A DNA stretch of 64,000 nt, taken from the NCBI GenBank assembly GCA_021401465.1, contig JADDMT010000125.1, positions 1 through 64,000 of the forward strand, in the 5' to 3' direction. Made by a program: the position numbers and the translations under genes. The notes under the pieces are model-generated. The model searched no databases. It was not told the origin of the DNA and was given only the letters and a program-made list of their open reading frames with translations. Positions 32,338-44,313 of the stretch are shown here, one piece after another (the stretch's first letter is position 1; each line of letters starts with the position of its first letter). The stretch comes from Teratosphaeria epicoccoides. Lineage: Eukaryota > Ascomycota > Dothideomycetes > Mycosphaerellales > Teratosphaeriaceae.

Positions 32338-35208
32338 ATGGCGCAGGCGCAAAACCAGCAGGCACAAGAGCGCAAGCGCGTAAAGGTCTACGAACTCAAG
32401 AACAACGACTGGTACGATCGCGGCACAGGCTTCTGCCAAGGCAGCGTAGTCCAGAGCCCGACGTCGACTGTCGAGAATCCCGATGCGCGGATATTGGTTC
32501 TCAGTGAGGAGGATCCCAATCGCACATTGCTAGAGACGCGCATAACGAAGGACGATGGGTATCAGAAACAGCAGGAGACGCTCATTGTGTGGACTGAGCA
32601 GAATGGCGTGGACATGGCCTTGTCGTTCCAGGAGGCCGAGGGCTGCACTGCGATATGGGAATTTGTGTCGGAAGTCCAACAGCGGCTGACGCAGCTTGCG
32701 CCAGATGATGGCCTGTCTGACGATCTACTGGAGCCAATGCATCAGCTGCAACTGCCGCCTCCGGAGCTTGGGCGGCTGGACGAGATCGACCAGGCGATAC
32801 GGTCGGCTTCGCAGACACCAAACGGGCGCGATGCGCTGCAAAAGTGTCTATTGGGCGATGGAGAGTACATATTGAAGCTGGGACCGCTGGTCAGCCAAGC
32901 AGAAGAGCAGCAGGACGTGGCATCCTTGCACCGGCTGTGCACGATCATGAAGCATATCATTCTGCTCAACGATAACTACATTATTGAACACGTGGTCACG
33001 GACGCTGCAATCATGGGTGTTGTGGGCGCATTAGAGTACGACCCGGACTTTCCTTCGCACAAGGCGAACCACAGGCAGTACCTTTCGGACACGTCGAAAT
33101 TCAAAGAGGTCGTGCCGATACGGCACGAGCCCATACGGAATAAGATCCACGCGACCTACCGGCTACTATATCTGAAGGACGTTGTACTTGCGCGAATACT
33201 TGACGACCCAACATTCTCGGTCCTCAACAGTCTGATCTTCTTCCACCAGGTCGACATTGTTAACCACCTGCAAGCCGACGCAGAATATCTGACAGCATTG
33301 TTTGACATATTCAAAGAGGGCGAAGATCAAGACAGCGGGAGGAAGAAAGAGGCAGTCTTGTTCATTCAGAATTGCTGCGCAGTCAGCAAGAACATACAGG
33401 CTCCGAGTAGGGCTCAATTGTACAGCAACTTCATCGGACATGGGCTATTCAGAGTCATCACATTTGCGCTACGGCATCAGGAAGCTAGCGTGAGGGTAGC
33501 AGGGACGGACATATTGGTTGCGCTCATCGACCATGATCCACACCTGGTGCGCAATCAGATATTCACGGCGATCAAGGAGAAGGTGACTCCGCTTACGGAC
33601 ACGCTGATCGAACTTCTGCTTGTAGAAGTCGACCTGGGCGTGAAGAGCCAGATGGCTGATGCGATTAAAATATTATTAGATCCGAGCACCAACAGTGGCA
33701 TGGAGATGATGGCAAGGCAAGCTAACAGCGAGCTTATGGCCAAGCGTGGTCCAAACAGCATGACCGTGTCGCCGCAGACGGAACAATTCATCCAGTCCTT
33801 CTACGAAGGAGGCGCCAAGAAACTCTTCCAGCCGCTCAAAGACCTGGTCGGCCGGCCGAACCTGGAGGGGTTGAGCGTGCAACAGTCCAGCCTGTACACA
33901 CATCTTGTCGAAATGCTCTGCTTCTTCGTGCGCGCCCACGCATACCGAAGCAAGCTGTTCATACTTGGGGAGGGTCTGCACGCTAGAATCGCGCAGCTAC
34001 TGAACAGTCCCCAAAAGCATATGCAGCTCGCTGCCATCAAGTGGTTCCGAACATGCATCGGTTTGCATGACGAGTTTCACAACAGGCAGATGATTCAGCA
34101 CGGCCTTTTTGCACCGATACTAAATATCGTCTACCAAACCATGCCGAAGGACAATTTGCTTAACTCGGCTTGTCTTGAACTGTTCGAGTACATCAAACGG
34201 GATGGTGTGAATCTGCCCTCACTGAAGCAATTAATTGTCCATCTGGTGGAGACATACCGAGAAGGTCTGATGGGTATTACTTATGTCAACACATTCCAGG
34301 CGATCGTCAACAGGTACGAGCAAATACAGGGTGCGCATGCGCCACCGAACGGGACGGAAGACGGTAGCTTCACGACCCAGGAGGGCACGCCGCAGCGTGT
34401 GACCAATGGACAGCAACCGTTCAGCGGCTTGAAAGAGATGGACAATGACGAGGAGGCGTACTTCAATGCGGACGATGACGTTGAAGATGAAGCGGACAGC
34501 CTGCCCACCGGCGCGAGGCATTCGGGTCTGCCAAACGGTGCATCGCCTGCCAAGCCCTTGGTGAACTACCCTGATGACGATGACGAGGAAGGCATCAACA
34601 TGCTGGCTTCAAGCCCCGACCAGGACGCACAGCTTGCCAAGGAGGGGAAAGACGGGTCATCATCTGGTAGTGACGCGATGGATACGGAACCCACGAGCCC
34701 CGAGACAGAGGAACGTGGCAGAGATCGCAGGCCAGTCCCTGTTGAGGGCTCACCAGCTGAGGGCCGAGATCGAACGTCGCCTCCCGAGTCGATAACTAGC
34801 AAGCGTCGACGAGAAGAGGACGACGAAGATGAGATTGGGAAGCTGATGGGCGGATCAAAGCGGAGGAATTCATCGGTTGCATCGAAAGCGTCAATATCAG
34901 CAGGTACACGCCAGGTCACTATGGAAGGGTCGCCTAGCTCGCTGCATGAAGATGACGGTCCACCAACGTCGAGTCCGTCACTGCTCACCGAGCCAGTGAA
35001 CTTGGATCACCTGCAAGAGAATCAGAGACCAGATGCGGAGGCGGAGAAGCGACCGCCCCTTCTCAAGAGGAAGGGCAGCTTGAAGACGAGAAATGAAGGC
35101 AAGTACCCTGTCGACTACGGGATCAAGCCGATCAGTCTGAAGCCAGCGCCGCATCCGCAGCAAGCAGAGAATGGGCATGGTGGCGGGGTCGGTACTGGCG
35201 ATGGATAG
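32338..35208 (+). CDS. PSY2: Protein phosphatase 4 regulatory subunit 3 (Psy2/SMEK)
   Basis: Scaffold subunit that targets PP4 to substrates in DNA-damage and checkpoint recovery. The first ATG (32338) gives 956 residues without introns; an in-frame GTG lies six bases upstream. The N-terminal EVH1/PH-like domain (RKRVKVYELKNNDWYDRGTG, about 10-110) is followed by the conserved SMK-1 domain (AIRSASQTPNGRDALQKCLL onwards). An ARM/HEAT-like helical core runs to about residue 660. The last ~280 residues are acidic and Ser-rich, with a basic KRRREEDDEDE cluster that may serve nuclear localisation. Size and domain order match the Psy2/SMEK/PP4R3 family. Confidence 0.94.
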   Translation: MAQAQNQQAQERKRVKVYELKNNDWYDRGTGFCQGSVVQSPTSTVENPDARILVLSEEDPNRTLLETRITKDDGYQKQQETLIVWTEQNGVDMALSFQEAEGCTAIWEFVSEVQQRLTQLAPDDGLSDDLLEPMHQLQLPPPELGRLDEIDQAIRSASQTPNGRDALQKCLLGDGEYILKLGPLVSQAEEQQDVASLHRLCTIMKHIILLNDNYIIEHVVTDAAIMGVVGALEYDPDFPSHKANHRQYLSDTSKFKEVVPIRHEPIRNKIHATYRLLYLKDVVLARILDDPTFSVLNSLIFFHQVDIVNHLQADAEYLTALFDIFKEGEDQDSGRKKEAVLFIQNCCAVSKNIQAPSRAQLYSNFIGHGLFRVITFALRHQEASVRVAGTDILVALIDHDPHLVRNQIFTAIKEKVTPLTDTLIELLLVEVDLGVKSQMADAIKILLDPSTNSGMEMMARQANSELMAKRGPNSMTVSPQTEQFIQSFYEGGAKKLFQPLKDLVGRPNLEGLSVQQSSLYTHLVEMLCFFVRAHAYRSKLFILGEGLHARIAQLLNSPQKHMQLAAIKWFRTCIGLHDEFHNRQMIQHGLFAPILNIVYQTMPKDNLLNSACLELFEYIKRDGVNLPSLKQLIVHLVETYREGLMGITYVNTFQAIVNRYEQIQGAHAPPNGTEDGSFTTQEGTPQRVTNGQQPFSGLKEMDNDEEAYFNADDDVEDEADSLPTGARHSGLPNGASPAKPLVNYPDDDDEEGINMLASSPDQDAQLAKEGKDGSSSGSDAMDTEPTSPETEERGRDRRPVPVEGSPAEGRDRTSPPESITSKRRREEDDEDEIGKLMGGSKRRNSSVASKASISAGTRQVTMEGSPSSLHEDDGPPTSSPSLLTEPVNLDHLQENQRPDAEAEKRPPLLKRKGSLKTRNEGKYPVDYGIKPISLKPAPHPQQAENGHGGGVGTGDG

Positions 35209-36858
35209 GAAGTACGGATGCGTACCTGGTGTAGGCAAAAGTCTGAGTGGGCCACGAGGATACGGCCTGGCTTCCTCATTCGCCGGTCTGCGGTGGGTGG
35301 TCTGGGTTCAACGGCTTTTACTGTATGAATTGTACGTGTATCATATCCCGGCCGTCCTCCCGCGTGATGATTGCCTTCATTCCGATTCCTCCTGGGGCGT
35401 GTCGTCGGAGATGCGAAACGCGGCCATGTCGCCGATTCGGTCATTATTGTGCAGAACCCACACACCGCGGTCGTAGGTATCCGCGACGCACGCTCGCCCC
35501 ATGGGCGGGGTGCGCGTGACCACAGGCATCATCCTTGCGCTTCGGCTGGAATCGTTGCAAGAGGACTTGCTGCTTTGAGACTCGCGGTCGCAGTAGTCTC
35601 ATCTGCTTCGTTACCTACTGTGTGGCTGGGTCTGAACACGAGCTGCTGGAAGCGTGCGTCTGCGTAGTGTCTTTCACGCACGTTTGGCGGGGTTCTGCTT
35701 GTTCGGCAGGACCGGTGGAGGAGGGTTCTGCTTCTTCGGCCGAACGTCTCAGCAATATGTGCCTGCGCCATGGTCTGTTCACTGCGAGATGGCAACGACG
35801 TGTCAGGTCCGAAGCGTAGATTCTGTGTCGGTCCGGCGATATGGATTTCACGATGGTAATTCTGCCGAGCATCGCGTATGTGGGACGGTCATAGTAGTGG
35901 TCACAGAAGCCCGCGCTCACCCATTCACGTGCATTCCGATGCGCTGCCATGGAGTCTGACGGGCTATATGTCACGTGTGTTGTTGCACAGCGCGTTGAGT
36001 GTGTGGCCGCTAGCGATGCCGGTGAGCGACGAGGGCCCGAATGCCAGGGCCGCTTCTAGCTTCGCGGCGCCGAGATTCCCCAGAAAGGCCTAGCGCTCGA
36101 TCATCTGCACCAGCTTCTTTCTTTCGTCATGATGCAGTTGCAATTGGCAACCCACCGTTGAACCCTCAGGCTCGCACAATCGCACAGACTTCTACCTCCC
36201 TGCGAGATTTGTGCCTCGTGTTGCCTGCGCACACTGTACCCAAAGCTCGACCATGGCCTCGTCTGGTGCCACTGCCACCCGATGCCTTCCGGCGTCGTAC
36301 TTCCCGGCGCTTCAGCTGCTTATCGTTCTCGCCGGCTATTTTTCGCCCGGAAATCCAGGACCAAGGGACGTCCCTCCGCTTCACCTCATCCTCCTCCGGC
36401 TGCCAACCACACGTGCACCATCAACCCTGCCCATTATTGTCGTGATGCACTGCGCGCAAGGTCGCCCTACGGTTGGGAATCGAGACCCATTCGTCGCCGA
36501 CCGGTCGATGGTAGCGGGAACTCTAAGGCATATGGTTTGGGACCGCTTTTCACAGCAGATCGGGTCACTCGTCCTGCACACAGCTACTTGATCTGGTCCG
36601 TTCCTGGCTCCGTCGGCCAATGATCATGTTGCTCTCGCGACGTCACCTCGGCGTTAAGCACGCGCAGGTACATGTGAAGTCAAGTACCCTCCCATGTCCC
36701 GCGCCTGATCTTTGCTCCTGTGATCTTGCGCGCTGAGCTCGCGTAGCTCGTAGTCGAGTTCCCCTTTGCATTGGTCGCTCTATCTGTTGCAGCCGGTCAC
36801 GAAGCCTGCAGGCCGTCAACCTGTCGCTCCTCACGACTTCTTCCTTGCTTCCACCAAC
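35209..36858. other. Intergenic region
   Basis: About 1.65 kb with only short overlapping ORFs. An imperfect GGTTCTGCTT repeat is seen at 35690-35740. From about 36.1 kb the + strand is C/T-rich, consistent with a long 5' leader for the next gene. No RNA gene was recognised. Confidence 0.45.
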
Positions 36859-39763
36859 ATGTCGATCTTCTCAAGGAAGAGCAAAAGCGAGAAGGGTGCT
36901 GGGAACCGCGAAAAGAAAGACAAAGTGGCAAAGAAGAGCAACGGGAAGCCTAATCCAGAAGGCAAGCCAGCTCAGCTTCAATCTCGAAAGGTTCCAGATC
37001 AGCCTACCGTGGACAGCGCCGGCAAAGCAGCAGATGCTGTACGTCCGCCAGGAGTTGGCTGTCAACAGCACGGATATGGAGGGGGAGAGGCTACGGGGAC
37101 CGTAATCAAAGATGCACCTCAAACGGCTTTGGTGGCTTCCAATGCCACGAACGATGTTTCTATCCGATCCCCAAATCATGGACACCAAATGCGGCGTCAA
37201 TCAGTGTCACGGACTCACAGCGCTGAAGTCTACGTGACAGACCCAGATGCGCCTCCACTGCCGCCAGGTCTCTCTAACTACCACTCCAAACCATCCACGC
37301 CAAGAGCCATGCCGCGGAACAACAACGGATACTTCGCACCGTCAAGCAACCAGCCTCAGCCTGGGGAAGGGCCAGCCTACGGTAATCCCAAGATGGCATT
37401 TGCTGCTCGGGAACGTGGCTACATCCCTGCGTGTTACTCAGCAGATTCCGGATATGGCTCCTCTGGTCATTCGAGGGCTCCGAGCGAGCAAGGGCCTCTG
37501 GTGGAAGGTTTTGGGCCGCAGCTCTCAGCGAGCAACAGCGAGCTCTTTCCACAGCTCAGCTTAAGTGAAGAACTCGCAAGAGAACCTGCCTTTTCGGAGG
37601 CCTCTTTCCAAGACGATGAGTCGAGCGAGCCACTGTCCATGAGGGTCCCCGATGGGGTCCTCAAGTCTAGCAAAAATGGTTCCTCGGCGACTGATCCCAC
37701 TCAAGCCGCACGATTCCTGCAACCTTCCAGGTCTCAGAAAAAGCAGACAAGGTTTGAGGATGCGCCGATTGCGATATCAACACCGGACATTCAGGTGCCC
37801 TCAAGCGGTCCAGCTCTAGACGACGGACGACTTGAATCCGCGACTCTTCCACAGCAGCAGCAGCGCCAGTCCGATATCGACCGGCAACGGTCATCATACG
37901 ATGTCCCCCGAAATGCAGAGAAACGTCCCTCATTCAGTGCTCAACAAGATTGTTCTACATCTGCGTCTCAGAAGTCCGTCGCGCCACACCGACAAAACGC
38001 AGCACCAGCGAGAAATGAAATTCCACTAAGCGCAGCAGAGCGTGAGCAAGACCAGGCATCTGCACCTTTTCGTTACGCTGCGCCGAACAGCCCACCATCG
38101 TTCGCACCGCTCGGTCGCGTCAACTCAAGCCAGAGCATTACCAAGCTCCTACCAGTTAGGATACTGGATGGCTTCAAAGTCAACAAGCGTGGCCACATTC
38201 TTGACGAGGAAGGGCAGATGATTGGAGAGCTGTTTGAAGGAGACATAATCGACTGTGTCAGGCAAAGAGTGAATGGCGTTGGCGAGGTATTGGACGACTA
38301 TGGTACAGTAGTAGGACGCGTCAGGACAGTACAGCGAACAGTCGAGACACCAATTGCACGCCTGACATCTCCTCAGCTATCTCCACAGCTACCCGATCAG
38401 CAAGCACAATACCAACCACTTCAGCTCACCCATTTGACATCAAACGCCAGGCGGCCCGATAACACTAGGCGGACCAGCAGATCGGAAGCTTTTACGCCGG
38501 CTTGGCAACAGCAAGGGCACATAGGTCACAGCATGTTCGCGGAAGAGCTTCGAAACTACCTGGCGTCCGGGCCTCGTGAAGACATCAAACGCCCAATTGA
38601 ACCTCTGAACTTTCCAGGCAATGTGACGGCTGTGGAGCTGGATGCTCGAACCACAGGGCAGGAAGAAGAGGCATTGCCTGTTTTAGATCACAGCGACATC
38701 TTCATGCCAATGCCAGCTGTACCCATGCGATCGGCCCGGCACGGTACTCCCTCTCCTCCCGTGGCAAACGGTCACGCTCGTTCGGCCAGCCAGCAGGTCC
38801 ATAAGAGCCAAACTTCTATTTCGAACTCTAATCTGCCAGATGTGCTCAAGCAATCCAAGCATACCTCAGCACCCCCAGCACCCTCAGCACCACGCCAATT
38901 CACGCCGCCACCTGCAACGCCAGCTGTGCAGCCAGCGCAGCAGACTCAAGAAGCACAAGTCTTTCCAGTCTTGAGCAATCCCGGAGACAGTATTAAGAGT
39001 GAACTTCAACAGGTCCCTCTAGCTTCTAATGAGGGCAACGAGCACGGGCCTTCCAAGTCGTATGTTCGGCCGAATATGAGTCCCGTGCCTGAGGATAGCC
39101 ATACCAGCCCAAAGGTGTCAGAAGCTCCTGCCTCGATCTTCTCCTACAAAGGCGAGATTCCAGCGCAAGACGGTCCCGCTAACGGAAAACTTGCCGCTCC
39201 CCGCGCGAACGGCGGACTCCCACCTCCCAGTGCATTCCAGCGTCAACTCAGCAGCGGTTCCGTCAACTCGGCACAATATTCGTCAGCAGGTCCTTTTGGT
39301 CCCGCAGGGAAGCCACCGCGTCAGTTCTCCACCGGTGTGCCTGGCCTGAAGCCTACCTTCCAGACCAGAAACTCGTACAATGTGCCGCTAAAGAAGAGCC
39401 CGTTGAGCAGTCACGGTAAGTCGACGAACCAAACATTGAACGTCACCTAGCGAACCTTGATGCTAACGATCCACAGAAACAACGCCACCAGACTCGGATA
39501 ACGGCTCATGGGATGGGGAGGCGTATGCACTAGGCACACACCGCAACCCTTCCTTGCGCAGCACCACCACAACGACCACCACTATGAACACCGCGAGGCC
39601 GCGCACGTACTTCACGCACAGTGGGCGTGTCCCAACCGAATCGTCTCTTACTCCAGCAAAAGAGGCTGCTGTTGCTGCGGCAGTCAACACTGCCGAGACA
39701 GCATCCATCGCCGCCTCTGCAGGCAAGAAGAAGAGCAGGTTCGGTTTTGGACTTAAGAAATAG
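36859..39763 (+). CDS. DUF3659-containing disordered protein
   Basis: Unknown function. The ATG at 36859 (MSIFSRKSKSEKG) is chosen; the frame upstream starts only with TTG. One 61-nt intron (39416-39476, GTAAGT donor, GCTAAC branch, ACAG acceptor) gives 947 residues. Most of the protein is Ser/Pro/Gln-rich and predicted disordered. One ordered block (about residues 430-500) reads ILDGFKVNKRGHILDEEGQM, then LFEGDIIDC, then GEVLDDYGTVVGRV, which matches the repeat logic of DUF3659 (from memory). The spliced C-terminus is Thr- and Ala-rich and ends in a basic KKKSRFGFGLKK tail. Basic residues at both ends would suit membrane or cytoskeletal attachment, but that is speculation. Confidence 0.8.
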
Positions 39764-40461
39764 GACGCCGTCGGTCGCGGGTCGACCTGTCCGTAATCTT
39801 TTCCTGTCTGATATCCCGCAAATTCTCATTTGTCCAACAGCTAGCGTTCTGAGCGGGAGTCTCGAAAAGAAGCATCGAGGACTTGGACATCCCGAGAGCA
39901 GGGACGTAATTGCAGAAAGCCGGCCTTCCGCACGTGGAGGAGCTTTTGAGTTATAGCATGGCTTGGACAGGTACGTACCAGAAGAACCATATGTTCTACA
40001 CCCTGAATGCAGCATACGAATTGCCACACATGTCTCGCATCTACATCATTTCTCTCCTCGTTGTCCCTATCGTCTCGGTGGATTCGGACTTGGCCGACCA
40101 TTTCAATAATTGGTCGCCTGCAGGGCTTCAGCCGCTACATATCCCGGACGATGCACGTGCGCATTAGGGCTAGTGCTTGCCCGAAGATAGCTAGCGACCG
40201 TCACACGTGTTGAGCCCGAGAGCCCCGCTATCTTCGCCATCGGCCGAGCCAGAGAACCTTGGAAGTGCTTCTGGCAGAAAAATATACAAAGACATTTTTT
40301 GATGTGCTTCCCTACACGTAGGATATCTCCATCACCTGATCCAATCGGCTAAGGCCAGCAGCCACCAACGAGCGACTTCTGGAGTCTTTGCGCTCGTGCA
40401 GAACCGCAAAGCTCCAACCCTGCCCGCTGCCGGATCTGATAACGACCTCGTGTTTCAGACC
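39764..40461. promoter_or_regulatory. Intergenic region upstream of the SLC35F-type gene
   Basis: No independent gene recognised. The downstream frame is open to a GTG at 40396, but its first ATG is at 40462. Confidence 0.45.
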
Positions 40462-41739
40462 ATGTCGAAACAAGCCCCTATCGTCGACGAGCGGCGGGCG
40501 TCGGTGGCAAATGACGATGAGGCCTCACCGATCCCGCCCGTTGAGGGTGTCACTGTCGAGGCAAAAGGATCATCCTTATCCCCAGGAGCTTCAAGCAGCA
40601 GCTCGCAGGTCAATCGCCACGGCGATGTCGAGCTCGTGGGAGGAGGCGAGCAGGCGGGGAGGCCGCTCCAGACTACGGCGGCTGAACTGGAAGCACGCAA
40701 CGGTAGACGCTTTGCATTCCTGAGGAGACCGCAATTCTGGATCGTGCTCTGTATCTCGCAAGTGCTAGCCATTGATCAGACGGGCACGAACACCTTGACC
40801 ACTCTGCTTCAGAGTCGCACTGGCTGGTCCTTGCCTGCATTTCAGTCGATGCCCAATTACATCTTGCTCATGCTTGTGTATGGCGCCATCACGATCTACA
40901 AGTATGGCTTCAAAGGCTGGCTGAATATGGTGAAGAAAGATGGTTGGCGATACATCATCCTTGCCTTCTTCGATGTCGAGGGCAATTATCTTACCGTCTA
41001 TGCGTATCAATACACCACAATTCTTTCGGCACAACTCATCAATTTCTGGGCTATCGCAGTAGTGGTCTTCATATCGCTGACCTTGCTCAAGGTACGATAC
41101 CACATTGCGCAGTACATCGGGATCTTGGTTGCTTGCGGTGGACTTGGTATCCTGGTTGCGTCTGACCACATCACCGGTTCGAACGGAGGACAGGCGGCCA
41201 ATGCAGTGAAAGGAGATATGTTTGCGCTCGCAGGCGCAACTTGCTACGGAATCTCCAACGTCTTGGAGGAGTTTCTGGTCAGCAAGCGTCCGATGTACGA
41301 GGTCATTGGACAGCTGGGCCTCTTCGGCATCATCATCAACGGCGTCACAGCCGCGATCTTCGATCGAAAACGCTTCAGAGAAGCTCAGTGGAGTCCAGCC
41401 GTTGGTGGATATCTGACTGGATACACCCTCTTGCTCTCCCTGTTCTACACATTGGCTCCGATTGTGTTCCGGATGGCCTCGGCTGCCTTTTTCAACATCG
41501 GATTGCTCACGGGCAATTTCTGGAGCGTAATCATCGGCACCAGGGTCTTCGGCGAGCATGTGCATTATCTATACCCGATCGCGTTTGTGCTCATCATTGG
41601 CGGTCATTTTGTGTACTACGGTACCGAAGGCGTTCTGGGTGAGGCGAAGAAGCCTTGGCTCGGTGAGAACCAGGAAGGTGGCGATGACGGTCTTGGGACG
41701 GCAAGAAGGCAGCTTGAGAATCCCAAGGTGGTAATTTGA
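40462..41739 (+). CDS. SLC35F-type (DUF914/EamA) solute transporter
   Basis: Multi-pass transporter of the drug/metabolite superfamily, SLC35F1/F2 branch. Intronless, 425 residues from the ATG at 40462. A ~75-residue Ser-rich cytoplasmic N-terminus precedes ten hydrophobic segments. Typical stretches are QFWIVLCISQVLAIDQTGTN, DVEGNYLTVYAYQYTTILSA (the family's nucleotide-sugar-transporter-like hairpin), GDMFALAGATCYGISNVLEE and LYPIAFVLIIGGHFVYY. The substrate is not predictable; the family includes poorly characterised vacuolar and plasma-membrane carriers. The C-terminal tail is short and charged. Confidence 0.9.
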   Translation: MSKQAPIVDERRASVANDDEASPIPPVEGVTVEAKGSSLSPGASSSSSQVNRHGDVELVGGGEQAGRPLQTTAAELEARNGRRFAFLRRPQFWIVLCISQVLAIDQTGTNTLTTLLQSRTGWSLPAFQSMPNYILLMLVYGAITIYKYGFKGWLNMVKKDGWRYIILAFFDVEGNYLTVYAYQYTTILSAQLINFWAIAVVVFISLTLLKVRYHIAQYIGILVACGGLGILVASDHITGSNGGQAANAVKGDMFALAGATCYGISNVLEEFLVSKRPMYEVIGQLGLFGIIINGVTAAIFDRKRFREAQWSPAVGGYLTGYTLLLSLFYTLAPIVFRMASAAFFNIGLLTGNFWSVIIGTRVFGEHVHYLYPIAFVLIIGGHFVYYGTEGVLGEAKKPWLGENQEGGDDGLGTARRQLENPKVVI

Positions 41740-42233
41740 TGGCCCGTGGTACTCATCTGGACACGATAGATATGATTGAGTCTGTGCGACAGACTCGTGT
41801 GCATACAATTTCAATGTATGCTCTCAAGCCAGAACCAGTCACATTTGCCGTTCGCTGATACGCGTGTCAGCATGGACCATGTCGCATCAGAACACACGCC
41901 GTGGTTGCGTCGAGCAGTCAGGCAAACTCCGGGCCAAAAGTGACATGACATATGACAGGCCCATCAATAAAGTAGTGCTGTACAAATATAGTACTCGAGG
42001 TATTGTGTGACTGGTTGCCAGCGACATCAACGGCTAGTAATGGGTTTTGTTACCGAAAATGACGATACGCGGAAGCGATGACAGGAATCATGGTACAGTT
42101 TCATGGCAGTGAATCCTCGTCGAAATCGTTATGCGCGACGCATATAGCCCAAAGAAACTGAGTCGATACACCTAGATGGTGTTTGTCCATGCCTCTCCGC
42201 GTCACGTTGCACATGCGCAGTCGAACATTCTCC
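41740..42233. other. Convergent intergenic region
   Basis: It lies between two convergent 3' ends (transporter + and DDR48-like -). No ORF of note. Termination signals for both transcripts are presumably here, but I cannot pinpoint them. Confidence 0.5.
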
Positions 42234-43356
42234 TTAATAGTCGTTGTTTCCAGCTTGTTCGCGCTTCTCGCGGCCCTTCTGTTCCATGTTGTCGTTCTTG
42301 AACATTTTCCCGGCCTTCTCCATGAATTTGCCGGCAGTGGAGTCCTTGCCGCTGGTGTTGCCAGAGCTGGATCAACGATCAGTATCCCGTCTCACGCTTG
42401 CTGTCGATCCAATGCTCACCCGTCGATGTCGCCGCCGGAGCCACCGATGCCGCCCGAAGTGGCACTGTCCTGTGAATTTGAATGCTTGTTACCAAAGCCC
42501 GCACCGTGTGTAGTTGCGCTACCGTAAGGCATTATGACAGGTAGCAGGTGCAGTGATTGTGCGAGACAGGCAAAAGTGATGTGGGCTGGCGTCTCTTTAA
42601 CGCAGTGCACAAAACGATCTTCATCCGCCAGAGACGGGAGAATGTGTTATCAGTGCATGCAGATCGACACAGATAAGGAACTGCCAAGAACACTTACGTA
42701 GTCGCCCCCACGGCCGCTGCTGCCATATGAGTCTCCTCCCGGGCCGCCGGCACCGGAAGATCCGTACGAGTCACCTCCACGGCCGCCCGGACCGTACGAG
42801 TCGTCGCCGCCTCCCATACCGGACGAGCTGCCGTAGCCGCCGGACGTGTTGCTTGAGCCATACGAGGCGTCACCCGTGCCTGAAGAGCCACCGTAGCCGC
42901 CAGAGGTGTTTCCGGAACCGAACGAGTCGTCGCCGCGGGAGCCACCTACGCCGGAGGAGGTCCCGTACCCGCCAGAAGTGTTGCTTGGTCCATACTCTCC
43001 ACCGCGACCTGAACCGGAACCATAGGAGTCATCTCCGCCCACGCCACGGCCACCAGAAGAGAAGTTGTCGCCACCCGTGCCGCCAGAGCCGTATGAGCTG
43101 TTATCGTTGCCGAAGCCACCGCTGCCGCTTCCCATGCCAGAGCCAGTGTTGCCCTACAAAATGGCTCCTTAGTGACGTGCTGACAGCTCGAAAGGCGATG
43201 GCATTGCTCACACCGTAACCACCAGAGGTGCTGTCGTCGCCGTAGCCGCCACCAGGGCGCCCTGTGATGCCAACGTCAGTTTACGGCTCGTTGGATTCTG
43301 AGGGTTCGTGAAAGCATACCGCTGCTGCCGTAATCGTTGTTGTCGTAGCTAGACAT
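42234..43356 (-). CDS. DDR48-like glycine-rich stress protein
   Basis: Glycine/Ser/Tyr/Asp-rich protein built of repeated GGDDSYGS and NTSGGYGS units, like yeast DDR48 and its fungal relatives induced by stress. Five exons on the minus strand: 43320-43356 (MSSYDNNDYGSS), 43212-43261, 42698-43153, about 42420-42523 and 42234-42366, giving about 259 residues. Introns 1, 2 and 4 have good GT-AG ends. The third (GTAAGT donor at 42697) has no AG acceptor that keeps frame where the protein resumes (GSATTHGAGFGN), so that junction is uncertain. The C-terminus DSTAGKFMEKAGKMFKND, then EQKGREKREQAG, is an amphipathic charged segment shared by fungal homologues (from memory). Confidence 0.72.
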
Positions 43357-44313
43357 GATAGTTTTGTTACAGTCGTTTGGTGTGGCTGAATTTTACGAGG
43401 ATCAAGTTACAGCTATGACAAGATACTAAGCGGCCGAGAGCCAAGACGTATGTATATATCACTCGTCCGAACGGATATCCAAGTTCCACACCGCGTTGTG
43501 TTGCGATCTACCTCTTGTCAAGCGTGCTTTCGACGTCATGACCAAAGCTCTAGGGGCGCGAATTCCGGCCATGTTTGACCACGTGTGGCACATTGGGCCG
43601 TTGCTCCGTCCAGCAGTAGCCCTGAACCAGGTTTCGGGATGACCGAACATGCAGATCCAGAACACTGCAAGTAGAGCAACACCATACACAGCTACGCCAT
43701 CTCGCGCGAGCTACCCCACTGTCGTATGCAGGTCACTCAGGAGCTGCCATGGGTGCGGAGGGTCTTCCAACTTGCATCAAGGTAAAGGGTCGCCGCTGGC
43801 GTCACGGCGGGTCCTCGCGCAAATCAGCGTGGCGAGTAATGAACCGATGCTCCTGTGAACATGACCAATTTAGTTCTGAATGCACAGCTACGTGTGTTCT
43901 TCTGTGTCACGCAAGAAACTGCGAGCGGGAAGACCACGATATGCGGTCCCAGCATGGGGTGAGACATAAGTCGGCAGTCTTCAGCGGACGCTTTGCCATC
44001 CCGATACAAGTCCACCAGCCGCCTCCAGGCTGAACAGAATGTGATTTCATGTCTCGCGGGCATGCTCCTCGCACAGGAGCGGCACTACGCCTCTGCCAAA
44101 CTGCCAATACTGTCGTTACTCGCTAAATGTCAACTTCCAGTGGTCCCTTCAATCAGACAAGCAGTCATCTTGTCGATACGATCGACTATTGTGGATCCGC
44201 TGAAATGCGTGCACAATCAGCGCCTCTCGACGTCGTGGTCGATGTATTGACCATGCAGTCTCAGGTCTGACAGCACGAATCGGTCGGTATCCCGCCTCGT
44301 GTCCTGACGCGCC
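43357..44313. other. Intergenic region
   Basis: About 950 bases between the DDR48-like start and the aquaglyceroporin 3' end. Only short overlapping ORFs are seen and no RNA gene is recognised. Confidence 0.5.

Noticed and set aside
40765..41565. 266-codon minus ORF
   Set aside because: Antisense of the SLC35F-type transporter; created by codon bias on the coding strand.
42650..43135. Possible CRISPR-like or satellite array from the regular GGDDSYGS repeats
   Set aside because: The repeats are imperfect, codon-periodic and lie in a spliced reading frame; this is a repetitive protein-coding exon.
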